Assembly (NCBI GenBank): GCA_018242445.1
Contig: JAFEBW010000032.1
Span: 1-64,000 of the forward strand
Length of the DNA stretch: 64,000 bases
Direction: 5' to 3'
Source of the DNA: Pseudomonadota bacterium
GTDB lineage: Bacteria > Pseudomonadota > Gammaproteobacteria > Xanthomonadales > Xanthomonadaceae
The position numbers and the translations under genes are program-made. Of this stretch, positions 1-7,861 are shown piece by piece; the stretch's first letter is position 1; each line of letters starts with the position of its first letter. Under the pieces are notes generated by a model. The model saw only the letters and a program-made list of their open reading frames with translations. It did no database searches and was not told the DNA's origin.

Positions 1-1
1 G

Positions 2-322
2 CTGCGCGCGGGTGAACATCTGGAGGATCGCATCGAGTCCCAACTCGCCGATATGGCGGCGCGCCCCGACCTGATCCGGTCGTTCTGCAGGCATCCAAGT
101 GTTGCCTATATTGCTGACTGCCGAGCAAACGAACACGGCCTGCCGCGCCTGCGCGCCTTGACGGGAAACTACGTCGACCTGCCGATGGATCTGGCCGACG
201 CCTCGCTGGTGCTGCTGGCCGAGCAAACCGGCGTGGGCCGCATCCTGTCCACCGATCAACGCGACTTTCGCACCTGCCGCTTCAAGCAGCGCAAGCCATT
301 CCGCAACCTGCTGCTGGATTGA
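2..322 (+). CDS. PIN-domain (VapC-like) protein, 5' end outside window
   Basis: The reading frame is open from the first bases of the window, so the true start lies upstream and only about 106 C-terminal residues are visible. The tail carries the conserved PIN-fold motif PMDLADASLVLLAE followed by RILSTDQRDF, which supply acidic residues of the metal-dependent RNase site in VapC-type toxins. The first catalytic Asp and the central Glu region would lie upstream. Its antitoxin, if any, is also outside the window. It converges on acnD, with a strong hairpin starting at its stop codon. Family assignment is good; toxin activity is inference. Confidence 0.75.
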   Translation: MRAGEHLEDRIESQLADMAARPDLIRSFCRHPSVAYIADCRANEHGLPRLRALTGNYVDLPMDLADASLVLLAEQTGVGRILSTDQRDFRTCRFKQRKPFRNLLLD

Positions 323-357
323 TGCCGATGCGCGCGCTTCGCGCCCGCGCATCGGCA
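323..357. terminator. Bidirectional terminator-like hairpin between converging genes
   Basis: A perfect 12-bp inverted repeat, TGCCGATGCGCG and CGCGCATCGGCA, begins at the last two bases around the PIN-gene stop codon and ends 10 bp before the acnD stop. The loop itself contains CGC-TTC-GCG. There is no T-run, so factor-independent termination is not assured. Its position between convergent genes suggests it separates the two transcripts. Confidence 0.5.
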
Positions 358-367
358 CGCAGCGGCA

Positions 368-2980
368 TCACGCCGCCTTGCCCGCCTCGATGAAATCCTG
401 CGCGAAGCGTTGCAAGACGCCGCCGGCTTCGTAGATCAGCACGTCCTCGTCGGAGTCGAGGCGGCAGGTCACGGGCACTTCAAGAGTCTCGCCATTGCTC
501 CGATGCACCACCAGCACGAGCGTCGCCAGCGGTGCGCGCGCGCCGCGCACATCAAAGGTTTCGGTGCCATCGAGATGCAGCGTCTTGCGGGTGGTGCCTG
601 GCTGGAACTCCAGCGGCAGCACGCCCATGCCGATCAGGTTGGTGCGATGGATGCGCTCGAAGCCTTCGGCGGCGATGGCTTCCACGCCGACCAGGCGCAC
701 GCCCTTGGCCGCCCAGTCGCGCGATGAGCCCTGCCCGTAGTCGGCGCCGGCGATGATGATCAACGGCTGCTTGCGCTGCATGTAGGTTTCGATCGCCTCC
801 CACATGCGCATGAGCTTGCCCTCGGGCTCCACGCGCGCGAGCGAGCCTTGCTTCACCGCGCCATCGACCACGGCCATCTCGTTGATGAGCTTCGGGTTGG
901 CGAAGGTCGCGCGCTGCGCGGTGAGGTGGTCGCCGCGGTGGGTCGCGTAGGAATTGAAGTCCTCCTCGGGCAGGCCCATCTTCGCGAGGTATTCGCCGGC
1001 TGCGCTCGTGGGCAGGATCGCGTTCGATGGCGACAAATGATCGGTGGTGATGTTGTCGCCGAGCACGGCGAGCGGACGCATGCCCGTCAACGTACGCTCG
1101 CCGGCCAGCGCGCCCTCCCAGTACGGGGGGCAACGGATGTAGGTGCTCGTCGCACGCCAGTCGTACTGCGGCTTGGCGCCGGCATGGCGCGCGCGGGTGG
1201 CGAACATCGGATCATACACGCGGCGGAACTGTTCGGGTTTCACGCTGGCTTTGACCACGGCGTCGATCTGCGCATCGGAAGGCCAAATGTCGCTGAGATG
1301 AACCGGTTTGCCACTCGCGTCCGTGCCGAGCGCATCCTTCTCGATGTCGAAGCGCACGCTGCCTGCCAGTGCGTAGGCGATGACCAGCGGCGGCGAGGCG
1401 AGGAAGGCCTGCTTGGCGTAGGGATGGATGCGCCCGTCGAAATTGCGGTTGCCGCTGAGCACGGCCGCGACGTACAGGTCGCGCTCGATGATCTCCTTCT
1501 GGATCTTCGGATCGAGCGCGCCGCTCATGCCGTTGCAGGTGGTGCAGGCGAAGCCGACGATGCCGAAGCCGAGCTTCTCCAGTTCCGGCAACAGGCCGGC
1601 TTCCTCCAGGTACAGGCGCACGGCTTTCGAGCCCGGCGCGAGCGAGGTCTTCACCCACGGCTTGCGCGTGAGCCCGTGCGCGTTGGCATTGCGCGCGAGC
1701 AAGCCGGCGGCGATGACGTTGCGCGGGTTGGAGGTGTTGGTGCAACTGGTGATCGCTGCGATGATGACCGCGCCGTCGGGCATCAAACCGTGGGCGATTT
1801 CGTCCTGGCCCGCTGCGAGCTTGGCTTCGTCGGCGATACCCCGCGCGGACAATTCGGTTACTGGCAGGCGCCGATGCGGGTTCGATGGACCGGCCATGTT
1901 GCGCACGACACCGGACAAGTCGAAGTACAGCGTGCGCTCGTAGTGCGCGGTCTTCAGCGCATCGGCCCAGAGTCCGGCAGTTTTGGCGTAGGTTTCCACC
2001 AGCGCGACCTGCTCGTCGCTGCGGCCGGTCAGGCGCAGGTAGTCCAGCGTGTTGCCATCGATGAAGAACATCGCCGCGGTCGCGCCGTACTCGGGCGCCA
2101 TGTTCGAGATCGTCGCGCGATCGCCGATGGTCAACGCCGCCGCGCCTTCGCCGCGGAATTCCAGATACGCACCGACGACTTTCGACTGGCGCAGGAACTC
2201 GGTCAGCGCCAGCACGATGTCGGTCGCGGTGATGCCCGGCTGCGGCTTGCCGGTGAGCTCGACGCCGATGATGTCGGGCAGGCGCATCCACGAGGCGCGG
2301 CCGAGCATGACGCTCTCGGCTTCGAGTCCACCCACGCCCACCGCGATCACGCCGAGCGAGTCCACGTGCGGCGTGTGGCTGTCGGTGCCGACGCAGGTGT
2401 CGGGAAACGCCACGCCGTCCTGCACGTAGACGACCGGCGACATCTTCTCCAGATTGATCTGGTGCATGATGCCGTTGCCGGGCGGGATCACGTCCACGTT
2501 GTCGAACGCATCCTTGCACCACTCGATGAAATCGAAGCGATCGACGTTGCGGCGATCCTCGATCGCGCGGTTCTTCGCGAACGCATCCGGATCGAAACCG
2601 GGGCTTTCCACCGCCAGCGAGTGATCGACGATCAGCTGCACCGGCACCACCGGGTTCACCGCCGCCGGGTCGCCGCCCTGCTCGGCGATCGCGTCGCGCA
2701 GCCCGGCCAAGTCCACCAGCGCGGTCTGGCCGAGGATGTCGTGGCAGACCACGCGCGCGGGGAACCACGGGAAGTCGAGGTCGCGCCGGCGCTCGATGAA
2801 TTGCATCAGGTAGGCGTCGCGCTGCGCGGGATCGGCGCGGCGCACGATGTTCTCGGCATGCACGCGCGCGGTGTACGGCAGCGTGTCCCATGCGCCGGGG
2901 CGCAGCGCATCGACGGCGGCGCGGGCGTCGAACCAGTCGAGCCGGGTGCCGGGGAGGGGTTTGCGGAATGCGGTGTTCAT
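368..2980 (-). CDS. acnD: Fe/S-dependent 2-methylcitrate dehydratase AcnD
   Basis: Aconitase-family protein of 871 residues. The N-terminus MNTAFRKPLPGTRLDWFDAR and the segment RRRDLDFPWFPARVVCHDIL are characteristic of AcnD, which dehydrates 2-methylcitrate to 2-methylaconitate in propionate degradation, rather than of AcnA. Cluster ligands are visible as TSCTNTSNP and ACTTCNG. The ATG at 2980 is preferred over the one at 3004 because MNTAFRKP matches the family start. The usual partners prpB, prpC and prpF are not adjacent: the neighbours are a GFA protein and a PIN protein. Either the methylcitrate genes are elsewhere or this copy is dispersed. Generic aconitase activity is the alternative. 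Confidence 0.9.
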   Translation of the reverse strand: MNTAFRKPLPGTRLDWFDARAAVDALRPGAWDTLPYTARVHAENIVRRADPAQRDAYLMQFIERRRDLDFPWFPARVVCHDILGQTALVDLAGLRDAIAEQGGDPAAVNPVVPVQLIVDHSLAVESPGFDPDAFAKNRAIEDRRNVDRFDFIEWCKDAFDNVDVIPPGNGIMHQINLEKMSPVVYVQDGVAFPDTCVGTDSHTPHVDSLGVIAVGVGGLEAESVMLGRASWMRLPDIIGVELTGKPQPGITATDIVLALTEFLRQSKVVGAYLEFRGEGAAALTIGDRATISNMAPEYGATAAMFFIDGNTLDYLRLTGRSDEQVALVETYAKTAGLWADALKTAHYERTLYFDLSGVVRNMAGPSNPHRRLPVTELSARGIADEAKLAAGQDEIAHGLMPDGAVIIAAITSCTNTSNPRNVIAAGLLARNANAHGLTRKPWVKTSLAPGSKAVRLYLEEAGLLPELEKLGFGIVGFACTTCNGMSGALDPKIQKEIIERDLYVAAVLSGNRNFDGRIHPYAKQAFLASPPLVIAYALAGSVRFDIEKDALGTDASGKPVHLSDIWPSDAQIDAVVKASVKPEQFRRVYDPMFATRARHAGAKPQYDWRATSTYIRCPPYWEGALAGERTLTGMRPLAVLGDNITTDHLSPSNAILPTSAAGEYLAKMGLPEEDFNSYATHRGDHLTAQRATFANPKLINEMAVVDGAVKQGSLARVEPEGKLMRMWEAIETYMQRKQPLIIIAGADYGQGSSRDWAAKGVRLVGVEAIAAEGFERIHRTNLIGMGVLPLEFQPGTTRKTLHLDGTETFDVRGARAPLATLVLVVHRSNGETLEVPVTCRLDSDEDVLIYEAGGVLQRFAQDFIEAGKAA

Positions 2981-3052
2981 CGTGTGCTGTTCTCGTGATC
3001 GCAAAAAATCGCATGGTTCATGCCGACGCGAATTGGCATGGAATCGATGGCG

Positions 3053-3403
3053 TTACAGTTTGGCGCCATCGACCTGCTTGATCGTCAGCGACGCCAGATC
3101 CAGTTCCGGCAGGCAGCGCAGGTTGATCGCGACGATCGCCTCGCCGGTTTTGGGATGCACGCCATCGCTGAACGGCGCGATGCCGCAAGTCGGGCAGAAG
3201 TGGTGCGCGATGTGGCCCTTGTTGAACCGGTAGGTGGACATTTCCGTTGCAGGGGTCTCGAGCGTGAACGCGGCGCGCGGAAAGAACGCCAGCAAGCCGC
3301 CGCGACGGCGGCACATCGAGCAGTTGCAGTCGAAGGCCTCGCCGATGTCGGCATCGAGGTCGAACGCGATGCGGCCGCAATGGCAGCTGCCGTGGTGGCT
3401 CAT
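3053..3403 (-). CDS. GFA-family zinc-binding protein (glutathione-dependent formaldehyde-activating/CENP-V fold)
   Basis: A 116-residue protein with the GFA zinc-ligand pattern: SCHCGR near the N-terminus, CNCSMCRR about 20 residues later, and HFCPTCG in the C-terminal half. Family members spontaneously or enzymatically condense glutathione with formaldehyde, or have unknown small-molecule roles; the specific substrate cannot be read. The ATG at 3403 puts SCHCG at residues 5-9, as in relatives; the longer frame to 3487 adds 28 unrelated residues. It is transcribed toward acnD with a 72-bp gap. It starts about 80 bp from the divergent GIY-YIG gene, so the two probably share an intergenic control region. 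Confidence 0.85.
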   Translation of the reverse strand: MSHHGSCHCGRIAFDLDADIGEAFDCNCSMCRRRGGLLAFFPRAAFTLETPATEMSTYRFNKGHIAHHFCPTCGIAPFSDGVHPKTGEAIVAINLRCLPELDLASLTIKQVDGAKL

Positions 3404-3485
3404 GGTGGCGCCCCGGGGTGTGGAGGGATCACGATGATACGCCCGCCGCACGAACGCCTTCGCATCCGGCAGGCACAATGGCGGC

Positions 3486-3767
3486 ATGGGCTGGTTCGTT
3501 TACCTGATCGAATGCCGCGACAGCAGCATCTACACCGGCATCGCCACCGACGTCGCCCGGCGTTATGCGCGGCATGCGGCGGGGAAAGGCGCGCGCTACA
3601 CACGATCGCACCCGCCGGCCCGTTTGCTGGGCGCGTTCCCGTACCCGGATCGATCCAGCGCGCTCAAGGCCGAACATGCCATCCGCCACACGTCGCCGGA
3701 AGCCAAGCGCGCGCTGTGCGACGAGGCGGCGGGTACAAGCGTCGAACGATACGCAGCCGCATTGTAA
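3486..3767 (+). CDS. GIY-YIG domain protein (UPF0213/YhbQ-like)
   Basis: A 93-residue single-domain protein beginning MGWFVYLIECRDSSIYTGIA, containing the diagnostic VYLIEC...YTGIA strands of the GIY-YIG nuclease fold, then DVARRYARH and a C-terminal AEHAIRH segment. Such stand-alone proteins resemble the UvrC and homing-nuclease catalytic core; the E. coli homologue YhbQ has been linked to DNA repair, but a cellular role here is inference. The gene lies 36 bp upstream of the CDF exporter on the same strand and could be cotranscribed with it. Confidence 0.85.
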   Translation: MGWFVYLIECRDSSIYTGIATDVARRYARHAAGKGARYTRSHPPARLLGAFPYPDRSSALKAEHAIRHTSPEAKRALCDEAAGTSVERYAAAL

Positions 3768-3803
3768 TAGTGTCCCGACGCGGTCGCCGCTAAGCTGCGC
3801 GCC

Positions 3804-4922
3804 ATGACGCACGCCCGCCACGACCACGAAGACCCCGCGCCCGCCGCCCACGATCACGCGCACGATGGCACGTCCGCCGGCTCGCACGCGCACGGCCCCG
3901 CGTGCGCCGGCGGTCATGATCACCTGCACAGCCACGATCACGATCACGGTCATGACCACGACCACGGCGATCATGCGGCGCATGCCGGGCATGGGCATGG
4001 CCACGCGCACAGCCATGCGCACGGCCATGGCCACAGCCATGCACCCGCCGATTTCGGCCGCGCCTTCGTCATCGGCATCGCCCTGAACTTCGGCTTCGTG
4101 GTGGTGGAAGCGGTGTACGGCGTGCTCGCGCACTCGCTGTCGCTGGTGGCCGACGCCGGCCACAACCTCAGCGACGTGTTGAGCCTGCTCGCCGCGTGGA
4201 TCGCCAGCCTGCTGGTAAAGCGCCTGCCGACGCGACGGCGCACCTTCGGCCTGCGCCGTTCATCGATCCTCGCATCGTTGTTCAATGCGCTGGTGCTGCT
4301 GATCGGCATCGGTGCGATCGCGTGGGAAGCGATCTCGCGCCTGCGCGACCCCACCCCGGTCGCCAGCGGCACGGTGATGGCGGTCGCGGCGGTCGGCATC
4401 GCCATCAACGGTTTCACCGCGTGGCTGTTCGCCTCCGGACGCCACGGCGACGTCAACATCCGCGGCGCGTTCCTGCACATGCTCGCCGACGCCCTGATCT
4501 CGCTGGGCGTGGTGCTGGCCGCGCTGGCCATGCGCTACACCGGCTGGTCGTGGCTGGATCCGGCGGTGAGCCTGGCGATCGTGCTGGCGATCGCATGGGG
4601 AACCTGGGATCTGCTGCGCGAATCGCTGGATCTGGCGCTGGACGCGGTGCCGCGCCACATCGATCCGACCCGTGTCGAGGACTGGCTGGCCGGCCTGCCC
4701 GGCGTGCAGGCGGTGCACGATCTGCACATCTGGGGCATGAGCACCACCGAGGTCGCATTGACCGTGCATCTGGTCAAGCCCGATGCGACCATCGACGACG
4801 CGCTGCTCGCGCGCATCCACCGCGAACTGCACGCGCGCTTTCGCATCGACCACGCCACCGTTCAGTTCGAGTTGGGGGACGAAGCGCATCCTTGCGAGCG
4901 CGCCCCGGCCGCCGTGGTGTGA
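3804..4922 (+). CDS. CDF-family divalent metal cation exporter with His-rich N-terminus
   Basis: Cation diffusion facilitator of 372 residues, exporting Zn2+ or similar ions from cytoplasm to periplasm by proton antiport. The first 80 residues hold about 28 histidines in HDHxH and HGHxH runs, a presumed metal-binding leader. Six membrane segments follow. The metal site is visible as ADAGHNLSDVLSL and HMLADALISLG, the two HxxxD helices, and the cytoplasmic domain begins around HDLHIWGMS. The subfamily (ZitB, CzcD or DmeF) cannot be fixed by eye, though such a long His leader is common in DmeF-type Co/Ni exporters. It sits directly upstream of a CzcCBA-type system, so the block is a metal-efflux island. 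Confidence 0.92.
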   Translation: MTHARHDHEDPAPAAHDHAHDGTSAGSHAHGPACAGGHDHLHSHDHDHGHDHDHGDHAAHAGHGHGHAHSHAHGHGHSHAPADFGRAFVIGIALNFGFVVVEAVYGVLAHSLSLVADAGHNLSDVLSLLAAWIASLLVKRLPTRRRTFGLRRSSILASLFNALVLLIGIGAIAWEAISRLRDPTPVASGTVMAVAAVGIAINGFTAWLFASGRHGDVNIRGAFLHMLADALISLGVVLAALAMRYTGWSWLDPAVSLAIVLAIAWGTWDLLRESLDLALDAVPRHIDPTRVEDWLAGLPGVQAVHDLHIWGMSTTEVALTVHLVKPDATIDDALLARIHRELHARFRIDHATVQFELGDEAHPCERAPAAVV

Positions 4923-4975
4923 CCTGCCCCACGAAACCCGCATCGACACCGCGACGTTCGACAGGTAATTTTAAC

Positions 4976-4988
4976 GTTATAGCGTAAC
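4976..4988. promoter_or_regulatory. Zur-box-like palindrome upstream of the RND operon
   Basis: GTTATAGCGTAAC is an inverted GTTA/TAAC repeat in an AT-rich island (4967-4990) that stands out from the GC-rich surroundings, 134 bp before the outer-membrane lipoprotein gene. It matches 11 of 13 positions of the GTTATAGTATAAC form typical of proteobacterial Zur operators. Zur control of efflux genes is known in Xanthomonas, but that activating site is GC-rich, so the assignment is inference. Confidence 0.4.
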
Positions 4989-5121
4989 AATAGCGCGTCG
5001 CCAACATTCCCTGGCAGGCACGGCGCAGGATTCGACATCCGTCGGCTCCCGACACCAGAGCATCACCGACCCTTCCCATTCGGCCCAGCGCCACTTCGGG
5101 CGCAGGAGCACGCAACCGTCC

Positions 5122-6678
5122 ATGACCCGCACGCAGACCCACTCGCCATCGGCCCGCATCCGCCTGGGGCTGATGGCATCGGCAGCCTGCCTGCTCGCCG
5201 GTTGCACGCTCGGCCCGGATTTCCAGCGCCCCGCAGCCCCCATCGTCGCCAGCTACGGCCATCGCCCCCCCGCCACCACCGTCGCCGCGCGCGGCGTGGC
5301 GGCCGGGGCCGCGCAACGCTTCGACGACGGCAAGGACATCCCGGGCGACTGGTGGACGTTGTTCCATTCCAAACCCCTGGATGATCTGGTCGCACAATCG
5401 CTGCGCGCCAACCCCGACCTGCAGGCCGCGCAGGCCGCGCTGCGGCAGGCGCACGAGGCCACCCTCGCCCAGCGCGGCGCGTATTTGCCGAGCGTCACCG
5501 CGCAATTCGACAACGCGCGCAACAAGGACCCCTCCGGGACGCTCGCCGCCGTCCCCAGCAACAACGCCTTCCTGTACGACCTGCACACGCCGCAATTGAG
5601 TATCTCCTACGCACCCGACGTGTTCGGCCTGAACCGGCGCACGGTCGAAACCCTGCGCGCGCAGGAGGATGCGGCGCGCTACCAGACGCTCGCCACGCAA
5701 GTCACCCTGAGCACCAACGTGGTGAACGCGGCGGTGCAGGAGGCCTCGCTGCACGCGCAGGTGCAGGCCAGCCGCAGGATCGTCGAGATCGACCGGCAGA
5801 TGGTCGAGATCCTGGAATACCAGCTCGCCGAGGGCTACGCCAACGGCCTCGACCTCGCCACCCAGCAGGCGCAATTGGCGCAGGCACAGGCCGCCCTGCC
5901 GCCGTTGCTGAACCAACTCGAACAGCAGCGCCACGCGCTGGCCGTGTTGACCGGCAAGCTGCCGGCGGAAGCGGCCGATGCCGATTTCGATCTGGACGCC
6001 TTGCAGCTTCCGACCGACCTGCCGCTGAGCCTGCCCTCGCAACTGGTGCGCCAGCGACCGGATGTGTTGCAGGCCGAAGCCAGCCTGCACGCGGCCAACG
6101 CGCAGGTCGGCGTGGCCATCGCCAACCGTTTCCCGAGCTTCCAGATCACCGCCAACGTCGGCAGCAACGCGCTGACGATGGGGCAGTTGTTCGATGCCGG
6201 CACCGGCTTCTGGAACATCGCCGGCTCGCTGGCCGCGCCGATCTTCCGCGGCGGTCAACTGCTGCATGCGCAGCGCGGCGCGCAGGCCGCTCTGGATCAA
6301 GCTGCCGCGCAATACCGCAGCACGGTGCTGGAGGCGTTCCGCAACGTCGCCGACACGCTGTCCTCGCTCGAACACGACGCGCAGGCGCTGCAGGCGGCAG
6401 CGCACGCGCTGGATGCGGCGAAGACCACGCTGGATCTGTCGCGCCGGCAATACCACGCCGGCTATGCCAACGACCTCACCCTGCTGGGCGCGGAGCAATC
6501 CTTCCAGCAAGCGCGCAGCGGCCTCGCGCAGGCGCAGGCCAGCCGTCTGGCCGACACCGCGGCGCTGTACCAGGCGCTCGGCGGCGGCTGGTGGCAACGC
6601 CCCGAACCCGAATCCAACGATTCCAACTCGACCGTATCCGACGGCCACGCTTCCGAGCCGAGCTCCCATGAGCCTTGA
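5122..6678 (+). CDS. RND efflux outer-membrane lipoprotein (NodT/CusC/OprM family)
   Basis: TolC-like channel subunit of 518 residues. The N-terminus carries a type II signal with lipobox LLAGC, so the mature protein starts at a lipidated Cys near residue 28. Two internally repeated OEP domains follow, with typical features such as GYANGLDLATQQAQLAQAQ and RQRPDVLQAEASLHAANAQV. It would join the adaptor and pump encoded immediately downstream to span the envelope. The end overlaps the adaptor start by 11 bp, indicating an operon. A CAGGAG motif lies about 14 bp before the ATG. It is the C subunit of a CzcCBA-type system by context. Confidence 0.93.
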   Translation: MTRTQTHSPSARIRLGLMASAACLLAGCTLGPDFQRPAAPIVASYGHRPPATTVAARGVAAGAAQRFDDGKDIPGDWWTLFHSKPLDDLVAQSLRANPDLQAAQAALRQAHEATLAQRGAYLPSVTAQFDNARNKDPSGTLAAVPSNNAFLYDLHTPQLSISYAPDVFGLNRRTVETLRAQEDAARYQTLATQVTLSTNVVNAAVQEASLHAQVQASRRIVEIDRQMVEILEYQLAEGYANGLDLATQQAQLAQAQAALPPLLNQLEQQRHALAVLTGKLPAEAADADFDLDALQLPTDLPLSLPSQLVRQRPDVLQAEASLHAANAQVGVAIANRFPSFQITANVGSNALTMGQLFDAGTGFWNIAGSLAAPIFRGGQLLHAQRGAQAALDQAAAQYRSTVLEAFRNVADTLSSLEHDAQALQAAAHALDAAKTTLDLSRRQYHAGYANDLTLLGAEQSFQQARSGLAQAQASRLADTAALYQALGGGWWQRPEPESNDSNSTVSDGHASEPSSHEP

Positions 6679-7861
6679 TCGCATGCATTCCCCACTCGAT
6701 CGCCGGCGACCGCCGACGCGCCGTTCCCTGCCCCTCGCACTGGCGGCCTGCCTGCTGGCCCTGAGCTTGGCCGCCTGTTCGGGCGCAGGCGCGCCGTCCG
6801 CATCGGCAGCCGCGAACACGACGCCGGCGAACGCCCACCTCAGCGACGCGCAGCGCGCGCACATCAGCTTGCGCACCATGACCACGGCAGCGCTGCGTGC
6901 GTCGATCGAAGCGGTCGGCGCGGTGGACTTCGACAACGACCGCGCGACCAGCGTGGTCGCGCCCTTCTCCGGCCCGGTGGCGCGCGTGCTGGTGCAACCC
7001 GGGCAGCAGGTGCGCAAGGGCGAGGCGCTGGCCACGGTGGACTCGTCGGATTACGCGGCGGCGGTGGATGCCTACGCCAAGGCCGTGGCGACCGCGAAGA
7101 ACCTGCGCGCGATCGCCGACGCCGACAAGGATCTGGTGCAGCACAAGGGCGTGTCCGCACGCGAGAACGCGCAGGCGCAGACCGATGCCGCCGGCGCCGA
7201 GGCCGACCGCGACGCCGCCTTGCAGGCGCTGCTCGCGCTGGGCGTGGACCAGTCCACCATCGACCAGATCAAACGCGGCAAGCTCGGCGCGCACGCGCAG
7301 GGCGTGATCCGCGCACCGATCGCCGGCACCGTCGCGGAGAAGCTCATCGCCCCCGGCACCTTGCTGCAAACCGGCTCCACCGCCTGCTTCACCCTCGCCG
7401 ACCTGTCGCACATGTGGGTGCTGGCGCAGGTTTCCCCGGCCGACCTGAAATCCGTCGCGGTCGGCGACCCGGTCGAGATCCTCGGCGACGCCGGCGCCAA
7501 GCCGCTCGACGGCGTGGTGGACAACATCGCCGCGATCATCGACCCGGACACCCGCGCGGTGGTCGTGCGCGTGGCCGTGGCCAACCCCGACAACGCGCTG
7601 CGCAAGCAGATGTACGTGCGCGTGCGGATTCGCTCGAAGACCGAGCACGCCGGGCTGGAAGTGCCGGTCTCGGCGATCTTGCGCGACGACGAGAACCTGC
7701 CTTTCGTGTACGTCGCCGAAAGCGATGGCAGCTTCGCGCGCCGCCGCATCACCCTCGGCGCGCGCGACGGCGATGCCTACGAGATCGCCGGTGGCCTTGC
7801 ATCCGGCGACCGCATCGTCGTGGAAGGCGGCCTGTTCATGCAGTTCATGCAGTCGCAATGA
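6668..7861 (+). CDS. czcB: RND periplasmic adaptor lipoprotein, CzcB/CusB-like
   Basis: Membrane-fusion protein of 397 residues. A signal peptide with lipobox LAAC predicts an inner-membrane lipoprotein. The lipoyl half-motifs flank an alpha hairpin: APFSGPVARVLVQPGQQVRKGE before it and IRAPIAGTVAEKLIAPG after it. The beta-barrel segment includes VWVLAQVSPADLKSV-like sequence, and the membrane-proximal part ends at the C-terminus. The start at MSLDRMHS overlaps the preceding gene by 11 bp, and the stop overlaps the pump start as ATGA, so all three proteins should be made in a coupled way. No His-rich metal-binding insert is seen. Substrate is inferred from the HME-type pump. Confidence 0.92.
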   Translation: MSLDRMHSPLDRRRPPTRRSLPLALAACLLALSLAACSGAGAPSASAAANTTPANAHLSDAQRAHISLRTMTTAALRASIEAVGAVDFDNDRATSVVAPFSGPVARVLVQPGQQVRKGEALATVDSSDYAAAVDAYAKAVATAKNLRAIADADKDLVQHKGVSARENAQAQTDAAGAEADRDAALQALLALGVDQSTIDQIKRGKLGAHAQGVIRAPIAGTVAEKLIAPGTLLQTGSTACFTLADLSHMWVLAQVSPADLKSVAVGDPVEILGDAGAKPLDGVVDNIAAIIDPDTRAVVVRVAVANPDNALRKQMYVRVRIRSKTEHAGLEVPVSAILRDDENLPFVYVAESDGSFARRRITLGARDGDAYEIAGGLASGDRIVVEGGLFMQFMQSQ

